Shown: positions 1 through 7,953 of the stretch, one piece after another
How positions within the stretch are numbered: the stretch's first letter is position 1
Layout: every line of letters starts with the position of its first letter
NCBI GenBank assembly: GCA_028285205.1
Contig: JANQQA010000142.1
Coordinates: 1 to 64,000 of the forward strand
Direction: 5' to 3'
Length of the DNA stretch: 64,000 nt
Source of the DNA: Bythopirellula sp.
GTDB lineage: Bacteria > Planctomycetota > Planctomycetia > Pirellulales > Lacipirellulaceae
Notes under the pieces: model-generated
What the model was told of the DNA's origin: nothing
Databases searched by the model: none
The model's input: the letters and a program-made list of their open reading frames with translations, nothing else
Position numbers and translations under genes: made by a program

Positions 1-490
1 GCGTGGGCAACAAGTGGATCGCGCGCTCAAGCATGTCGGAGGCTCCCGGCTTGCCCTGGTCGGACAGTTCCTTAGAGCGTGAAATCAAGTGGACAATCTG
101 CTTCCACGAGCGCCGCTCGTTTCCGCCAAGGTGCCGCTGTTCGAGCTTGGTGATTTGCTGTGCGGCCAACTTGGTTTCCCCTCGCACGAGTAGGCTGCGA
201 ATACGCTGTAGCCCATGATCGGTTTGCGCTTGTCGCAACGCGGCGACTTGCTGATCGCAGCCTCCGAGCCGGGCTGCCTGCTGGAGGTCGTTCCAACTCG
301 CCATGCTATCGCCCTGGTGCATACGTTGCTGGGCACGATCGACCAGGTGTTTAGCGACCTCGTGAGAGAGTCGCTTTGCGGGGAGGAAGTCACGCACGGA
401 TTCGTGCTGTAGGATGCGGCTTGCTTCCTCAGGACGCCCATCATTCAGAGCCATCCGAGCCTCACGAATTTTCAAGCGCCAAGCAAACAT
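1..490 (-). CDS. Partial helical protein, N-terminal 163 codons (runs off left edge)
   Basis: The frame is open from an ATG at 490 to the window edge with no stop, so only the N-terminal part is present. The protein starts MFAWRLKIREAR and is soluble, Arg/Gln/Ala-rich and predicted helical, with a TPR-like rhythm (ALNDGRPEEASRIL, then GDSMASWNDLQQAARLGG). The pattern resembles the N-terminal helical part of planctomycete proteins that I recall carrying a C-terminal FHA domain; that domain would lie outside the window, so this link is inference. Its leader holds a short direct repeat, and a strong hairpin at 538-563 separates it from the upstream gene on the same strand. Gene reality is fairly sure; function is not. 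Confidence 0.55.
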   Translation of the reverse strand, partial: MFAWRLKIREARMALNDGRPEEASRILQHESVRDFLPAKRLSHEVAKHLVDRAQQRMHQGDSMASWNDLQQAARLGGCDQQVAALRQAQTDHGLQRIRSLLVRGETKLAAQQITKLEQRHLGGNERRSWKQIVHLISRSKELSDQGKPGASDMLERAIHLLPT

Positions 491-498
491 CTTTGAGT

Positions 499-525
499 CT
501 AGAGTCCCGAGACTAGAGTCCTGAG
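499..525. repeat. 13-base imperfect direct repeat in a leader
   Basis: CTAGAGTCCCGAG (499-511) is followed one base later by CTAGAGTCCTGAG (513-525), identical at 12 of 13 positions. It lies just upstream of the ATG at 490 of the minus-strand gene. It could be slippage-derived spacer DNA or a tandem operator; nothing in the sequence decides this. Confidence 0.5.
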
Positions 526-537
526 GCAATAGGGAAG

Positions 538-563
538 GCGGTGCCCGCTGGAGCGGGCACCGC
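538..563 (-). terminator. Strong hairpin, likely terminator of the coiled-coil gene
   Basis: An 11-bp perfect GC-rich stem (GCGGTGCCCGC / GCGGGCACCGC) closes a TGGA tetraloop, 20 bases past the stop codon of the minus-strand gene ending at 583. There is only a short pyrimidine run after it on the minus strand, so it is a weak intrinsic terminator or a 3' stabilising hairpin. Confidence 0.6.
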
Positions 564-582
564 GAGAGGGAGAACTAACGAG

Positions 583-1395
583 CTAGTCGACGTACTTCGC
601 CAAGGCGATTTCCGTTTCCTCAGCGGTCTTGCCGCCATTGAAGTACTCAGCTACCTGCTCAGTGATGTCTTCAGGAGCGGGACCGTCCAAAGGGATCTCG
701 TCGTGGAAGTTCGTGTCGGCGTTGGCCAACTTGGCGGCCACGTCGAGTTTCGCGCGGATGTCGGCCATCAAGCCCTTGGCACGTGCCAATTGGCTATCGT
801 CGAACTGCAGATCGCTGGAAGCTTCAGCAACTTCCACAAGCTTGAGCTTTGCTTCGAGGTTCTCGACCTCGACCAAGAGCTGACGCTGAGAACTCATCAT
901 TGCTTCTAGCTTCTGGCGAGCAGCGTCCAGGTTCCGCTGACGTGCGGCACGCATGTCCATCAGACTGCCAAGCGTGGCATCGGCCGTCTTGTAGCGAGTG
1001 AACCGACGCGAAAGGTCTTGCTTGACCTGGTCGGCAGTATAGGTGTGGCCGGCATAGCGGAATACCGACTTCCCGGTCTGAACGTCCGACTGCAGCCGCA
1101 TGATTTCCGACTTGTCCTTTTCGGCCTTCACCTGAGCGGCCTCAATTCGCTCGTCGAGCTGTTCAACTTCGACTTCTTCCTTGGCAATCACATGCATCGA
1201 ACGACGAATTTCAGGTTCCAGGTCGCGTACCATTTTGCGGGCGCGATCAATCTGAAACTCTGTGGGCACGCTGTCTTCCACCGATTGCGAGACGCGCTCG
1301 TACGAGGTGGTCACATAACTCATTAGATTTCCACCCAGCAGCAATCCCGCTACCAATCCGAATCCCAAAACTCCAACGATACATTTCTTGAACAT
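583..1395 (-). CDS. Membrane-anchored coiled-coil protein, unknown function
   Basis: A 270-residue protein. The ATG at 1395 is preferred over the longer frame because it is preceded by GGAGGG and begins a classic anchor: MFKKCIVGVLGFGLVAGLLLGGN, a single hydrophobic segment at about residues 4-22. The rest is highly charged and helical, with two long heptad-rich stretches (about 35-110 and 145-215), separated by a short segment containing FRYAGHTYT. No enzymatic motif is visible. The topology suggests a single-pass inner-membrane protein with a large coiled-coil domain outside the membrane. It is transcribed divergently from the His-rich lipoprotein gene. I recognise it only as a planctomycete-type envelope protein and assign no function. 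Confidence 0.8.
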   Translation of the reverse strand: MFKKCIVGVLGFGLVAGLLLGGNLMSYVTTSYERVSQSVEDSVPTEFQIDRARKMVRDLEPEIRRSMHVIAKEEVEVEQLDERIEAAQVKAEKDKSEIMRLQSDVQTGKSVFRYAGHTYTADQVKQDLSRRFTRYKTADATLGSLMDMRAARQRNLDAARQKLEAMMSSQRQLLVEVENLEAKLKLVEVAEASSDLQFDDSQLARAKGLMADIRAKLDVAAKLANADTNFHDEIPLDGPAPEDITEQVAEYFNGGKTAEETEIALAKYVD

Positions 1396-1705
1396 GGCTT
1401 TCGCCCTCCGACTGAAATTGGGCACGGCAACGTCCGGGCCTCGAAAAACTGCTGGACAACCTAGTCCCAGGTCCACCAATTGGGCCTGCTACAGAGGATT
1501 TCGTGGCCTGCAGGGGCATCTTGGGATCGCTAGCAAAAAATTTACAAAAAAGCGTGAGTGATGTATTTTTCCTGTGTAGAACGAACCTTTTGCAAACCGA
1601 TTGCGTATGACGAAGCGGCTCCCATCTGGGCAAAAATGCGTAAAACCGTAAAATCAGCCCCAAAGCTCGCAAGGTCAGCGAATTCTCCCATTCCATAGGT
1701 GCAAG
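1396..1705. other. Divergent intergenic region (310 bases)
   Basis: The spacer between the divergent coiled-coil and His-rich lipoprotein genes has A-rich stretches (around 1540-1575 and 1630-1655) suited to promoters in both directions, but no -10/-35 pair I would defend. The lipoprotein start is preceded by AGGTGCAAG. No ORF, tRNA or hairpin was recognised. Confidence 0.4.
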
Positions 1706-2596
1706 ATGTCCCGAACCGTCATTTCCGCAACATTTGTTTCCTTCGGATTGCTGCTGATCACGGTCGGCTGTGGTGACGCGCCGAAGATGGACGCCGAGCA
1801 AGTCGCTGCCTACCGAACCAAGTTCACCCTCGCCGACGAGCCCGATGGCATTCAGACGGTCGCTGACGTACGGCTGACGCTCCTCGGCGAATCTGCAGTG
1901 CCCCACGACCACGATGGCGACGGCAAGCCCGACCATAGCCCCGAAGAGCACGACGCCCTCGCTGACGCCGACAAGGACGACGCCCACCACAGTGATCACG
2001 ATGATAGCGACGGTGAGCACGCCCATCACGACGAAGACGGCGATCGTCACGGCGACGAAGTCGCGGGTCACGACGACGGTGACGATCACGAAGGGCACGA
2101 CGAACATGCCCACCATGACAAAGATGGGGACGACCACAGCGACGAGACCGCAGGCCACGACGAAGATGCCGACCACGACCATAAAGGTGACGAGCACGGA
2201 CACGAGCACGCCCATCAGGCCCACGAAGTCGTGATGCTCGGCAACATCGGTGGATTGGCCAATCCTTGGGCCGAGTCTCACCGTGATTACCCGTTCAAGA
2301 AGACCGAAGCAATCTTCTTCCTCGCCGATCCTGAAGCATTCATCGAAAACGAAGAGGCCGGTCACAAGCACGCGCCTGGCGAAGAATGTGCTTTCTGCGC
2401 GGCGCACGCAGCTGACAAAGCCGACTTGCTAGCAATCGTGCGATTTGTTGACGAAAAAGGGGAAGTTTTGCAAACCGACGCCCGCGAGCTGTTCGATGTG
2501 AAAGAACACGACATGGTGGTGGTGAGCGGCGAAGCTCGCATCACCGACGGTGGTATTCTCGTCGTTGACGCCCGTGGACTGTATGTGCGCAGATAG
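1706..2596 (+). CDS. His/Asp-rich metal-binding lipoprotein with CxxC and OB-like C-terminal domain
   Basis: 296 residues. The N-terminus is a signal sequence ending at Cys22 (ITVGC, a slightly degenerate lipobox), followed by a short folded segment. Residues 67-173 are almost only H, D, E and G: about 26 His in 107 residues, with a 29-residue internal repeat (EHAHHDEDGD starting at 104, EHAHHDKDGD starting at 133). The C-terminal part (about 174-296) has ECAFCAAH (Cys228, Cys231) and a beta-rich segment ending VVDARGLYVRR that looks like a small barrel domain found in planctomycete secreted proteins. Inference: a periplasmic metal-buffering or metal-donor lipoprotein for Zn, Ni or Cu. The HMA gene 45 bases downstream on the same strand supports metal work. 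Which metal cannot be told. Confidence 0.85.
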   Translation: MSRTVISATFVSFGLLLITVGCGDAPKMDAEQVAAYRTKFTLADEPDGIQTVADVRLTLLGESAVPHDHDGDGKPDHSPEEHDALADADKDDAHHSDHDDSDGEHAHHDEDGDRHGDEVAGHDDGDDHEGHDEHAHHDKDGDDHSDETAGHDEDADHDHKGDEHGHEHAHQAHEVVMLGNIGGLANPWAESHRDYPFKKTEAIFFLADPEAFIENEEAGHKHAPGEECAFCAAHAADKADLLAIVRFVDEKGEVLQTDARELFDVKEHDMVVVSGEARITDGGILVVDARGLYVRR

Positions 2597-2641
2597 TGTT
2601 TATCTATCCAAATCAATTTTTTACTTAGGACCAACGCGACC

Positions 2642-3124
2642 ATGACTCGAAGCATCAACGCAGTTTTTTCGGCACTAATTGTTGGAACACTCGTCTTCAC
2701 TGCCACGACGGCAGAAGCTGAGCACCACGAACATAAGCACGCGCCGCCCAAGGCAGATACGTCGCTTGAGTCGCTCAAGGACAAGCCCAAAACGAAGCTC
2801 AAGGTCGCCAAGGGCGATACCATCGTCTATGTCGGTAATTTGCATTGTAAGCACTGTGCAAAGAGCCTCACCAGCAAGCTGGTCACCGTGAAAGGTGTCA
2901 AGTCGGTCCGCGCCGATATCCTGGCCGATGTGGCTGTCGTGACGCCGCAGACCAAGAAGCAACTCGACCCGAAGGCACTTTGGGCCGCCGCCAAAAAGTC
3001 TGGTTTCCCAGCCATCAAGCTCGTCGGCCCCACGGGCACCTACGTTTTGGATACCAAAACCAAGGAGCCCAAGCTGATGCCGAAGCAGGAAGTGGCTCCC
3101 AAGGCCGAGACAGCCAAGAGTTAA
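2642..3124 (+). CDS. Secreted HMA-domain (heavy-metal-associated) protein
   Basis: 160 residues with a signal peptide (about 1-26, ending AEAEHH) and a short His-containing stretch (EHHEHKH). One HMA ferredoxin-fold domain follows at about residues 58-132, with the metal motif GNLHCKHC, matching the GMxCxxC loop of copper and mercury chaperones, and the usual tail pattern KSGFPAIKL. The C-terminus is Lys/Pro-rich. Free HMA domains of this kind pass soft metals to partners; here the signal peptide places it outside the cytoplasm. It follows the His-rich lipoprotein by 45 bases and probably shares its transcript. Metal identity (Cu+, Hg2+ or Zn2+) is not shown by sequence. Confidence 0.85.
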   Translation: MTRSINAVFSALIVGTLVFTATTAEAEHHEHKHAPPKADTSLESLKDKPKTKLKVAKGDTIVYVGNLHCKHCAKSLTSKLVTVKGVKSVRADILADVAVVTPQTKKQLDPKALWAAAKKSGFPAIKLVGPTGTYVLDTKTKEPKLMPKQEVAPKAETAKS

Positions 3125-3200
3125 GTTGGCTGGCGCACAGCGGTTACCACACCGAGCAAGCAGCTTTTCCAAGAATTGCTAACCCCGGTTGTGGCCCGCC

Positions 3201-3713
3201 ATGTCCGTTCGCATCGAGAAAAACACCGGTCAGCGCGGAGGCTATGTCCTCCGCGCTGAGTGCATTTTGCCGCGATCCGTCGACGAAATTTTCCCCTTTT
3301 TCGCCGATGCCTACCAGCTCGAGGCGATCACGCCGCCCTGGCTGAATTTCCGCGTTCTCACCCCGCGGCCGATCGAGATGCACGCTGGTCAGCTGATCGA
3401 TTACAAGCTCCGCCTGCGTGGCATCCCAATCCGATGGAAAACCAAGATCTCCGCCTGGGAGCCCAACGAGCGGTTCATCGACGAGGCTCTCAAAAGCCCC
3501 TATAAATTCTGGCACCACGAGCACCTGTTCGAGCCCTGCGAAGACGGCACCCGCGTGATCGACATCGTCCACTACGGCGTGCCCGGTGGCGATCTGATTC
3601 ACAGCTTGTTCGTTCAGCGTGAGGTGCAGAAGATCTTTGAGTATCGGCAGCAGGTGTTACGAGAGACCTTCGCCGCCGTTGACGAGCCTTTGGTAGCTGC
3701 AGCGGCTGTGTAG
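3201..3713 (+). CDS. SRPBCC-fold ligand-binding protein
   Basis: 170 residues from the ATG at 3201; a TTG four codons upstream is less likely. The sequence follows the START/SRPBCC helix-grip pattern: an N-terminal strand (YVLRAECILPRS), the helix DEIFPFFADAYQLEAITPPWL, mid strands with GQLIDYKLRLRGIPIRWKTKISAWEP, and a long C-terminal helix. Bacterial relatives are annotated as cyclase/dehydrase or ligand-binding SRPBCC proteins of about this length, and several sit beside NAD(P)-dependent epimerases. It has no signal peptide. The ligand is unknown. It converges on the epimerase gene with a shared hairpin between them. Confidence 0.8.
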   Translation: MSVRIEKNTGQRGGYVLRAECILPRSVDEIFPFFADAYQLEAITPPWLNFRVLTPRPIEMHAGQLIDYKLRLRGIPIRWKTKISAWEPNERFIDEALKSPYKFWHHEHLFEPCEDGTRVIDIVHYGVPGGDLIHSLFVQREVQKIFEYRQQVLRETFAAVDEPLVAAAAV

Positions 3714-3732
3714 ATCGTGCACTAAAAGAAAA

Positions 3733-3761
3733 AGCCCTAACCGAGAGCATCGGTTAGGGCT
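3733..3761 (-). terminator. Rho-independent terminator, mainly for gme
   Basis: A 12-bp perfect stem (AGCCCTAACCGA / TCGGTTAGGGCT) with a 5-base loop lies between two convergent genes. On the minus strand it is followed by TTTTTCTTTT, a proper U-tract, so it terminates the minus-strand epimerase. On the plus strand the tract is poor but the hairpin may still stop the SRPBCC transcript. Confidence 0.9.
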
Positions 3762-3781
3762 CAATACTTAGGCGACCGAAA

Positions 3782-4771
3782 CTACGCCGTCGCGGCGGCG
3801 TGCTTCTTGTTGTACTCTTCTTCGATCCACTTATAGGTCAGTTCCATACCTTCGCGGAGCTTGATGCCGGGGGCCCAACCGAGATACTTATCGATCAACG
3901 TGTTGTCGCTGTTGCGACCGTTCACGCCCTTGGGTGCCGACAGGTTGTGGTTGTGCTTCAGCTTGATGCCAGCGATTACTTGGACCATTTCGGCAAGACC
4001 GTTGATCGTGATCAACTCGTCGGAACCGAGATTGATCGGCTCGAGGATGTCACTGTCCATGATCATGCGGATGCCCTTAATGCAGTCATCGATGTACATG
4101 AAGCTGCGGGTCTGATGCCCATCACCCCAAATTTCCATTTCCGTCTCGCCGTTTGCCTTGGCGGCAATTACCTTGCGGCACATTGCGGCGGGAGCCTTCT
4201 CGCGGCCGCCGTCCCAGGTGCCCAGCGGGCCGTAGACGTTGTGGAATCGAGCCACGCGAGTGTACAAGCCGTAGTCCTCGCGGAAGTGGCGGCACATGCG
4301 CTCAGAGAACAGCTTCTCCCAGCCGTAGCCATCTTCGGGCATGGCGGGATAAGCATCTTCTTCCTTTAGCGGAACGACGTCTTCGCTAACCTGCTTGTCT
4401 GCGTTGTACACGCACGCCGAGCTGGCGTAGAAGAACCGATCGCACTTTTGTTCTTGAGCGGCTTGCAGCAGGTGCGTATTGATCAGCACCGACAGCATGC
4501 AGAGGGCTTTGTTGTTTTCGATGAAGCCCATGCCGCCCATATCGGCAGCCAGGTTGTAGACGTCGCCCACGCCATCGCAGGCGTCTTGGCAATTCTTGCG
4601 ATCCTTCAAGTCAGCGACGACGTTGTCGACGCCGTCGAGCACTTGATACCACTGGTCGAATGGTTTGATATCAACGCTGCGTACGTCATGACCCTGCTCC
4701 TTCAGGTGTGCGACCAGATGTCCACCGATAAAACCACCGCCACCGGCCACTAGAATTTTCTTGCTACTCAT
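3782..4771 (-). CDS. gme: GDP-mannose 3,5-epimerase (GME-like)
   Basis: 329 residues from the ATG at 4771 (MSSKKILVAGGGGFIGG); the longer frame upstream has no protein character. It is an extended short-chain dehydrogenase: Rossmann motif GGGGFIGG at 9-17, YASSAC at 115-120 and YGWEK at 149-153. Many stretches match plant GDP-mannose 3,5-epimerase as I recall it (AADMGGMGFI, RFFYASSAC, GGREKAPAA, GRNSDN). Cys120, Tyr149, Lys153 and Lys192 fall at a constant offset of 25 from plant catalytic Cys145, Tyr174, Lys178 and Lys217. The enzyme makes GDP-L-galactose (and GDP-L-gulose) from GDP-mannose. It is a single-gene unit opening the polysaccharide locus. Confidence 0.87.
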   Translation of the reverse strand: MSSKKILVAGGGGFIGGHLVAHLKEQGHDVRSVDIKPFDQWYQVLDGVDNVVADLKDRKNCQDACDGVGDVYNLAADMGGMGFIENNKALCMLSVLINTHLLQAAQEQKCDRFFYASSACVYNADKQVSEDVVPLKEEDAYPAMPEDGYGWEKLFSERMCRHFREDYGLYTRVARFHNVYGPLGTWDGGREKAPAAMCRKVIAAKANGETEMEIWGDGHQTRSFMYIDDCIKGIRMIMDSDILEPINLGSDELITINGLAEMVQVIAGIKLKHNHNLSAPKGVNGRNSDNTLIDKYLGWAPGIKLREGMELTYKWIEEEYNKKHAAATA

Positions 4772-5205
4772 CTGAAGTTGGATCCGCTTTCGAACAGGGG
4801 TCAGTCGCTTCGGGCGGCGAATTCCGCCTCGAAAGTATACGTGCCTATACGCGATCAGACACGCCTCAGAATCCTTTATTATGGACCATATTGGCTGGAT
4901 CCGCAACAAATTCAGCTTTCGTGTTCTAACATTGCCGATTGCCAGACGCCGAGGATCCGAATGGCAGGCAATTGGCCGCGCAACCCGCACATTCCATACT
5001 GCATGAGAGCTTGGGCGAGCATTGCGATCAGATTGAGTAGCCGTAGTGCCGGTTTTTGCGGCTCCGGCAGAATGCGCTAATAGTTCTTGCAATTCCAAGG
5101 AACCTGCTACCGCGGAATTGCAGGTCTGCCGTGACAAGCCAACAGAGATCTCTCCGAGCGTGAATTCCCGGCAATTCTAGCGAATTCGCCTGTACGCCGC
5201 GCTTC
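4772..5205. other. Intergenic region upstream of gme (434 bases)
   Basis: This spacer lies between two minus-strand genes. It must hold the gme promoter and the 3' end of the rfbB transcript. I see no convincing gene, terminator hairpin or RNA element; open frames here are short and lack protein character. Confidence 0.4.
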
Positions 5206-6243
5206 CTAGCAGCGGCCAGTATCGACAGCCCACGATGGGTTCTTCAGATACCACTCGACCGTTTCTCTAAGTCCTGACTCAAAGTCTGTGCTCGCCTGCC
5301 AGCCGAGTTCCTCACGGATCTTGCTAGCGTCGATGGCATAACGCAGATCGTGTCCCGGTCGATCTTGAACGAAAGTGATCAATTCTGTGTGGTCACCAGC
5401 TGGCCGTGGACGCAGTTGGTCAAGCGCCTGGCAGATGAACCGCACGACTTGGAGGTTGGTCCGCTCGTTGCAATCTCCAATATTGTAGGTCTGTCCTATC
5501 AGTCCGTCGCGAAGGACTAACAGGACTGCTTCTGCATGATCATCGACATGCAGCCAATCGCGGACGTTAGAACCATCACCGTACAATGGCAGAGGTTGTT
5601 CAGCTACCGCACACAGGATCATCCTTGGGACGAGCTTCTCGGGAAACTGAAAAGGACCGTAGTTGTTTGAGCAGTGTGTCAGTAGAACTGGTAGGCCATG
5701 GGTGTGATGCCAAGCCATTACGAGATGATCACTACTTGCTTTGGACGCGGAGTATGGACTCCGGGGATCAAAGCGAGTCGATTCGGTAAACGCTCCCGTC
5801 GGGCCTAGGCTTCCATAAACTTCATCGGTCGAAACGTGGAGAAAGCGGAAACTGGTTCGATGCAGGGGCTTGAGTCGCCGCCAGTACTCTCGAGTTGCCT
5901 CCAGTAAATTGAAGGTGCCGAGAATATTCGTTTGGACAAAGTCAGCAGCCCCGGCGATACTCCGATCGACATGAGTCTCGGCAGCGGCATGTATGATTGC
6001 CTCCGGCTCAAAAGCTTCAATCGCTTGCCGACAGGCTTTGTCATCGCAGATGTCCGCTTGGATAAACTGATAAAGCGGATTGTCTCGAAACTGGTTCAGC
6101 GTCGATATGTTCGCAGCATAGGTTAGCTTGTCCAGATTCAAGATCTGACAGTCCATTGATTGGAGTAGCCGGCGAGTAATGGCCGAACCAATGAAGCCGG
6201 CGCCGCCGGTGATCAGAATTCTCTTGTGACTTGCCGTCGGCAT
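5206..6243 (-). CDS. rfbB: dTDP-glucose 4,6-dehydratase
   Basis: 345 residues, the family's normal length. It has the NAD-binding GGAGFIGS at 13-20, the RmlB signature STDEVYG at 138-144 (with the Thr-Asp-Glu catalytic triad region) and YSASK at 164-168, followed by SNNYGPFQFPEK and GDGSNVRDWLHVDDH, all standard for RmlB. It converts dTDP-glucose to dTDP-4-keto-6-deoxyglucose, the precursor of dTDP-L-rhamnose and many amino- and deoxysugars. RmlA, RmlC and RmlD are not in the window, so the final sugar cannot be told here. Confidence 0.93.
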   Translation of the reverse strand: MPTASHKRILITGGAGFIGSAITRRLLQSMDCQILNLDKLTYAANISTLNQFRDNPLYQFIQADICDDKACRQAIEAFEPEAIIHAAAETHVDRSIAGAADFVQTNILGTFNLLEATREYWRRLKPLHRTSFRFLHVSTDEVYGSLGPTGAFTESTRFDPRSPYSASKASSDHLVMAWHHTHGLPVLLTHCSNNYGPFQFPEKLVPRMILCAVAEQPLPLYGDGSNVRDWLHVDDHAEAVLLVLRDGLIGQTYNIGDCNERTNLQVVRFICQALDQLRPRPAGDHTELITFVQDRPGHDLRYAIDASKIREELGWQASTDFESGLRETVEWYLKNPSWAVDTGRC

Positions 6244-6545
6244 ATAGTCGGCCTCGGGAGCCTTCGCGGTTGGGCGAAGTCTCTAGGTTCCTCACTGGTA
6301 GCGAGCATATTTCGATTTCCGGAGCTGAAACGGCACAAATAAGTCTTGCCGAATCGAAGCAACCGCATTGTTTTCGGCGCATGCCGATAATAGCCCTGGA
6401 TTCCGAATCCGAGGGTGAAACTAACCCCCGCCCTACCGGATCCGCAGTCGAACGCTAAGTAGCTTTAAGCAAGTTTAGCATAAGAATGCATCGCCACGGC
6501 AAATGCCAAGAAGGAACCAGCGCCTTGAACAGATTGTCGAGGCAA
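6244..6545. other. Intergenic region upstream of rfbB (302 bases)
   Basis: Spacer between two minus-strand genes. It presumably contains the rfbB promoter and the 3' region of the glycosyltransferase. No gene or distinct motif was recognised. Confidence 0.35.
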
Positions 6546-7808
6546 TCAATCGAAAGTGCGTTCAATGGTTGCCGATGAAATGCCATGTTCGAGAACGTTG
6601 CAAAACTGCCCGCAAAGGTGCTCTTTTGTGAACTGCTCGTCGACGGTCCGCCGCGCGGCAGATCCCATTGTGTGCAATTGATCGCTCGAGGTCGCATGGA
6701 TTTCTCGAAGGACGGATTCTGCCTTGTCGACTTCGCCGTAGTTGACCGACCAACCGATATCTCTGTTCGCCAAGATATCGGAGACATGACATTGGTTCGG
6801 GCCCAAGAGCAAGATCGGGCGCGACACGGCCATGGAACCGTAGACCTTGCAAGGATGACATATTCCAACAATGTCCTCGCCGACCGAGACGAGATGGACA
6901 TCGGCCGCACTCAGTGAAAATCGCAGAGTCTCCAGCGGCTGATACGGGAGCGACCGGATATTGGGTGGGTTCTGGTTGGTAATCAATTGATCGACTTCCG
7001 CCTTGCCAAGCCCTCCCCCGATAAACATGAAGACCAAGTCTTCGAGATCTTCAACTCTGCGAGCGGCTTCCAATATGGTAGTTACCGGAGAAGCGGGTGA
7101 GAGATTGCCCGAATACATGATTACTTTCTTATCGGATAATCCATGCTCTTTTCGAAACGGGTTCTCTGTATGAGCCACGGGCTCAACGTGATCTTCGTGG
7201 GGCCATGGAGGAGCTACCAACATCTTGTGTGATGTGTCCACTTTCTTGTTTAGCAAATCCGCCATGAATCGGTCCAAAGCGACAACCGCCCGCGCGCGTT
7301 TCAGGATCATGCGGTTCAGCCAATCCAATATTTTGACGAACGGCGAGGTGGGGCTGAGCTTTCCCATTGCGACCATCTGATCTGGGTTTAGGTCCATCAC
7401 CCAGTAGGTGACAGCGACCGAGCGAAATGCAGCGATCACAATTGCCGCCAACGGACACATTGGTGGAGACGTACTGACGAGCATGTGGCTCAACCGTGGC
7501 ACAAATAGACCTCTGATTGCGCACTGCAGCGTAAACGACAACCCGCCCATCACGCGTCTAATGATTGTGGCCTTCCCAAAGCTCGAGAGGCGTATCCGAC
7601 GAATCTCCACACCGTCCACGATCTCACGTCGAGGAAAGACAACTGAAGCGTCTTCATATCCACGACGGGATGTGTAAACAATCACGCGATAACCGCGTTG
7701 GACCATTTCCTTGGCGACGTCATGGATATGCTGGCCGACGCTCGTAGGGTCAGGTGGGTATACTTGCGAAGTAATCAGAAGAGTACCGGTATCTTTGTCA
7801 GTCATCAC
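6546..7808 (-). CDS. GT4-family glycosyltransferase
   Basis: 420 residues with two Rossmann halves of a GT-B enzyme. The N-terminal half starts LLITSQVYPPDPTSVGQHI, typical of the WcaI/WbuB-like GT4 group; the C-terminal half has the donor-binding pattern VIMYSGNLSP followed by LVFMFIGGG and a weak E-x7-E-like region near ICHPCKVYGSMAVSRP. It lacks a signal peptide but has hydrophobic helices near residues 95-150, suggesting membrane association. It probably adds one sugar to the lipid-linked repeat unit; donor and acceptor cannot be read from sequence. Confidence 0.85.
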   Translation of the reverse strand: MMTDKDTGTLLITSQVYPPDPTSVGQHIHDVAKEMVQRGYRVIVYTSRRGYEDASVVFPRREIVDGVEIRRIRLSSFGKATIIRRVMGGLSFTLQCAIRGLFVPRLSHMLVSTSPPMCPLAAIVIAAFRSVAVTYWVMDLNPDQMVAMGKLSPTSPFVKILDWLNRMILKRARAVVALDRFMADLLNKKVDTSHKMLVAPPWPHEDHVEPVAHTENPFRKEHGLSDKKVIMYSGNLSPASPVTTILEAARRVEDLEDLVFMFIGGGLGKAEVDQLITNQNPPNIRSLPYQPLETLRFSLSAADVHLVSVGEDIVGICHPCKVYGSMAVSRPILLLGPNQCHVSDILANRDIGWSVNYGEVDKAESVLREIHATSSDQLHTMGSAARRTVDEQFTKEHLCGQFCNVLEHGISSATIERTFD

Positions 7809-7953
7809 CAGTTGATTGAGAAATATGGGTGGCTAGATTTAGGAAAGTGTACGTCATAGTACCTGACCGGCAACGAAGCCTTCGCGGTTCCGAGACCGTG
7901 TACACAAATTGCCGGTGCCAGAACGGCCGCGGCGTTGAGAATTCGCTAGTTCC

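Noticed and set aside
1247-2407. A 386-codon open frame on the minus strand across the His-rich lipoprotein gene
   Set aside because: It is the antisense shadow of the Asp/His-codon repeats, which produces Val-rich runs; the plus strand has a signal peptide, repeats and a domain end, and the minus frame overlaps the start of the coiled-coil gene.
4772-5137. N-terminal extension of the GDP-mannose epimerase frame
   Set aside because: The epimerase family starts at the MSSKKILVAGG segment; the extension has no conserved character.
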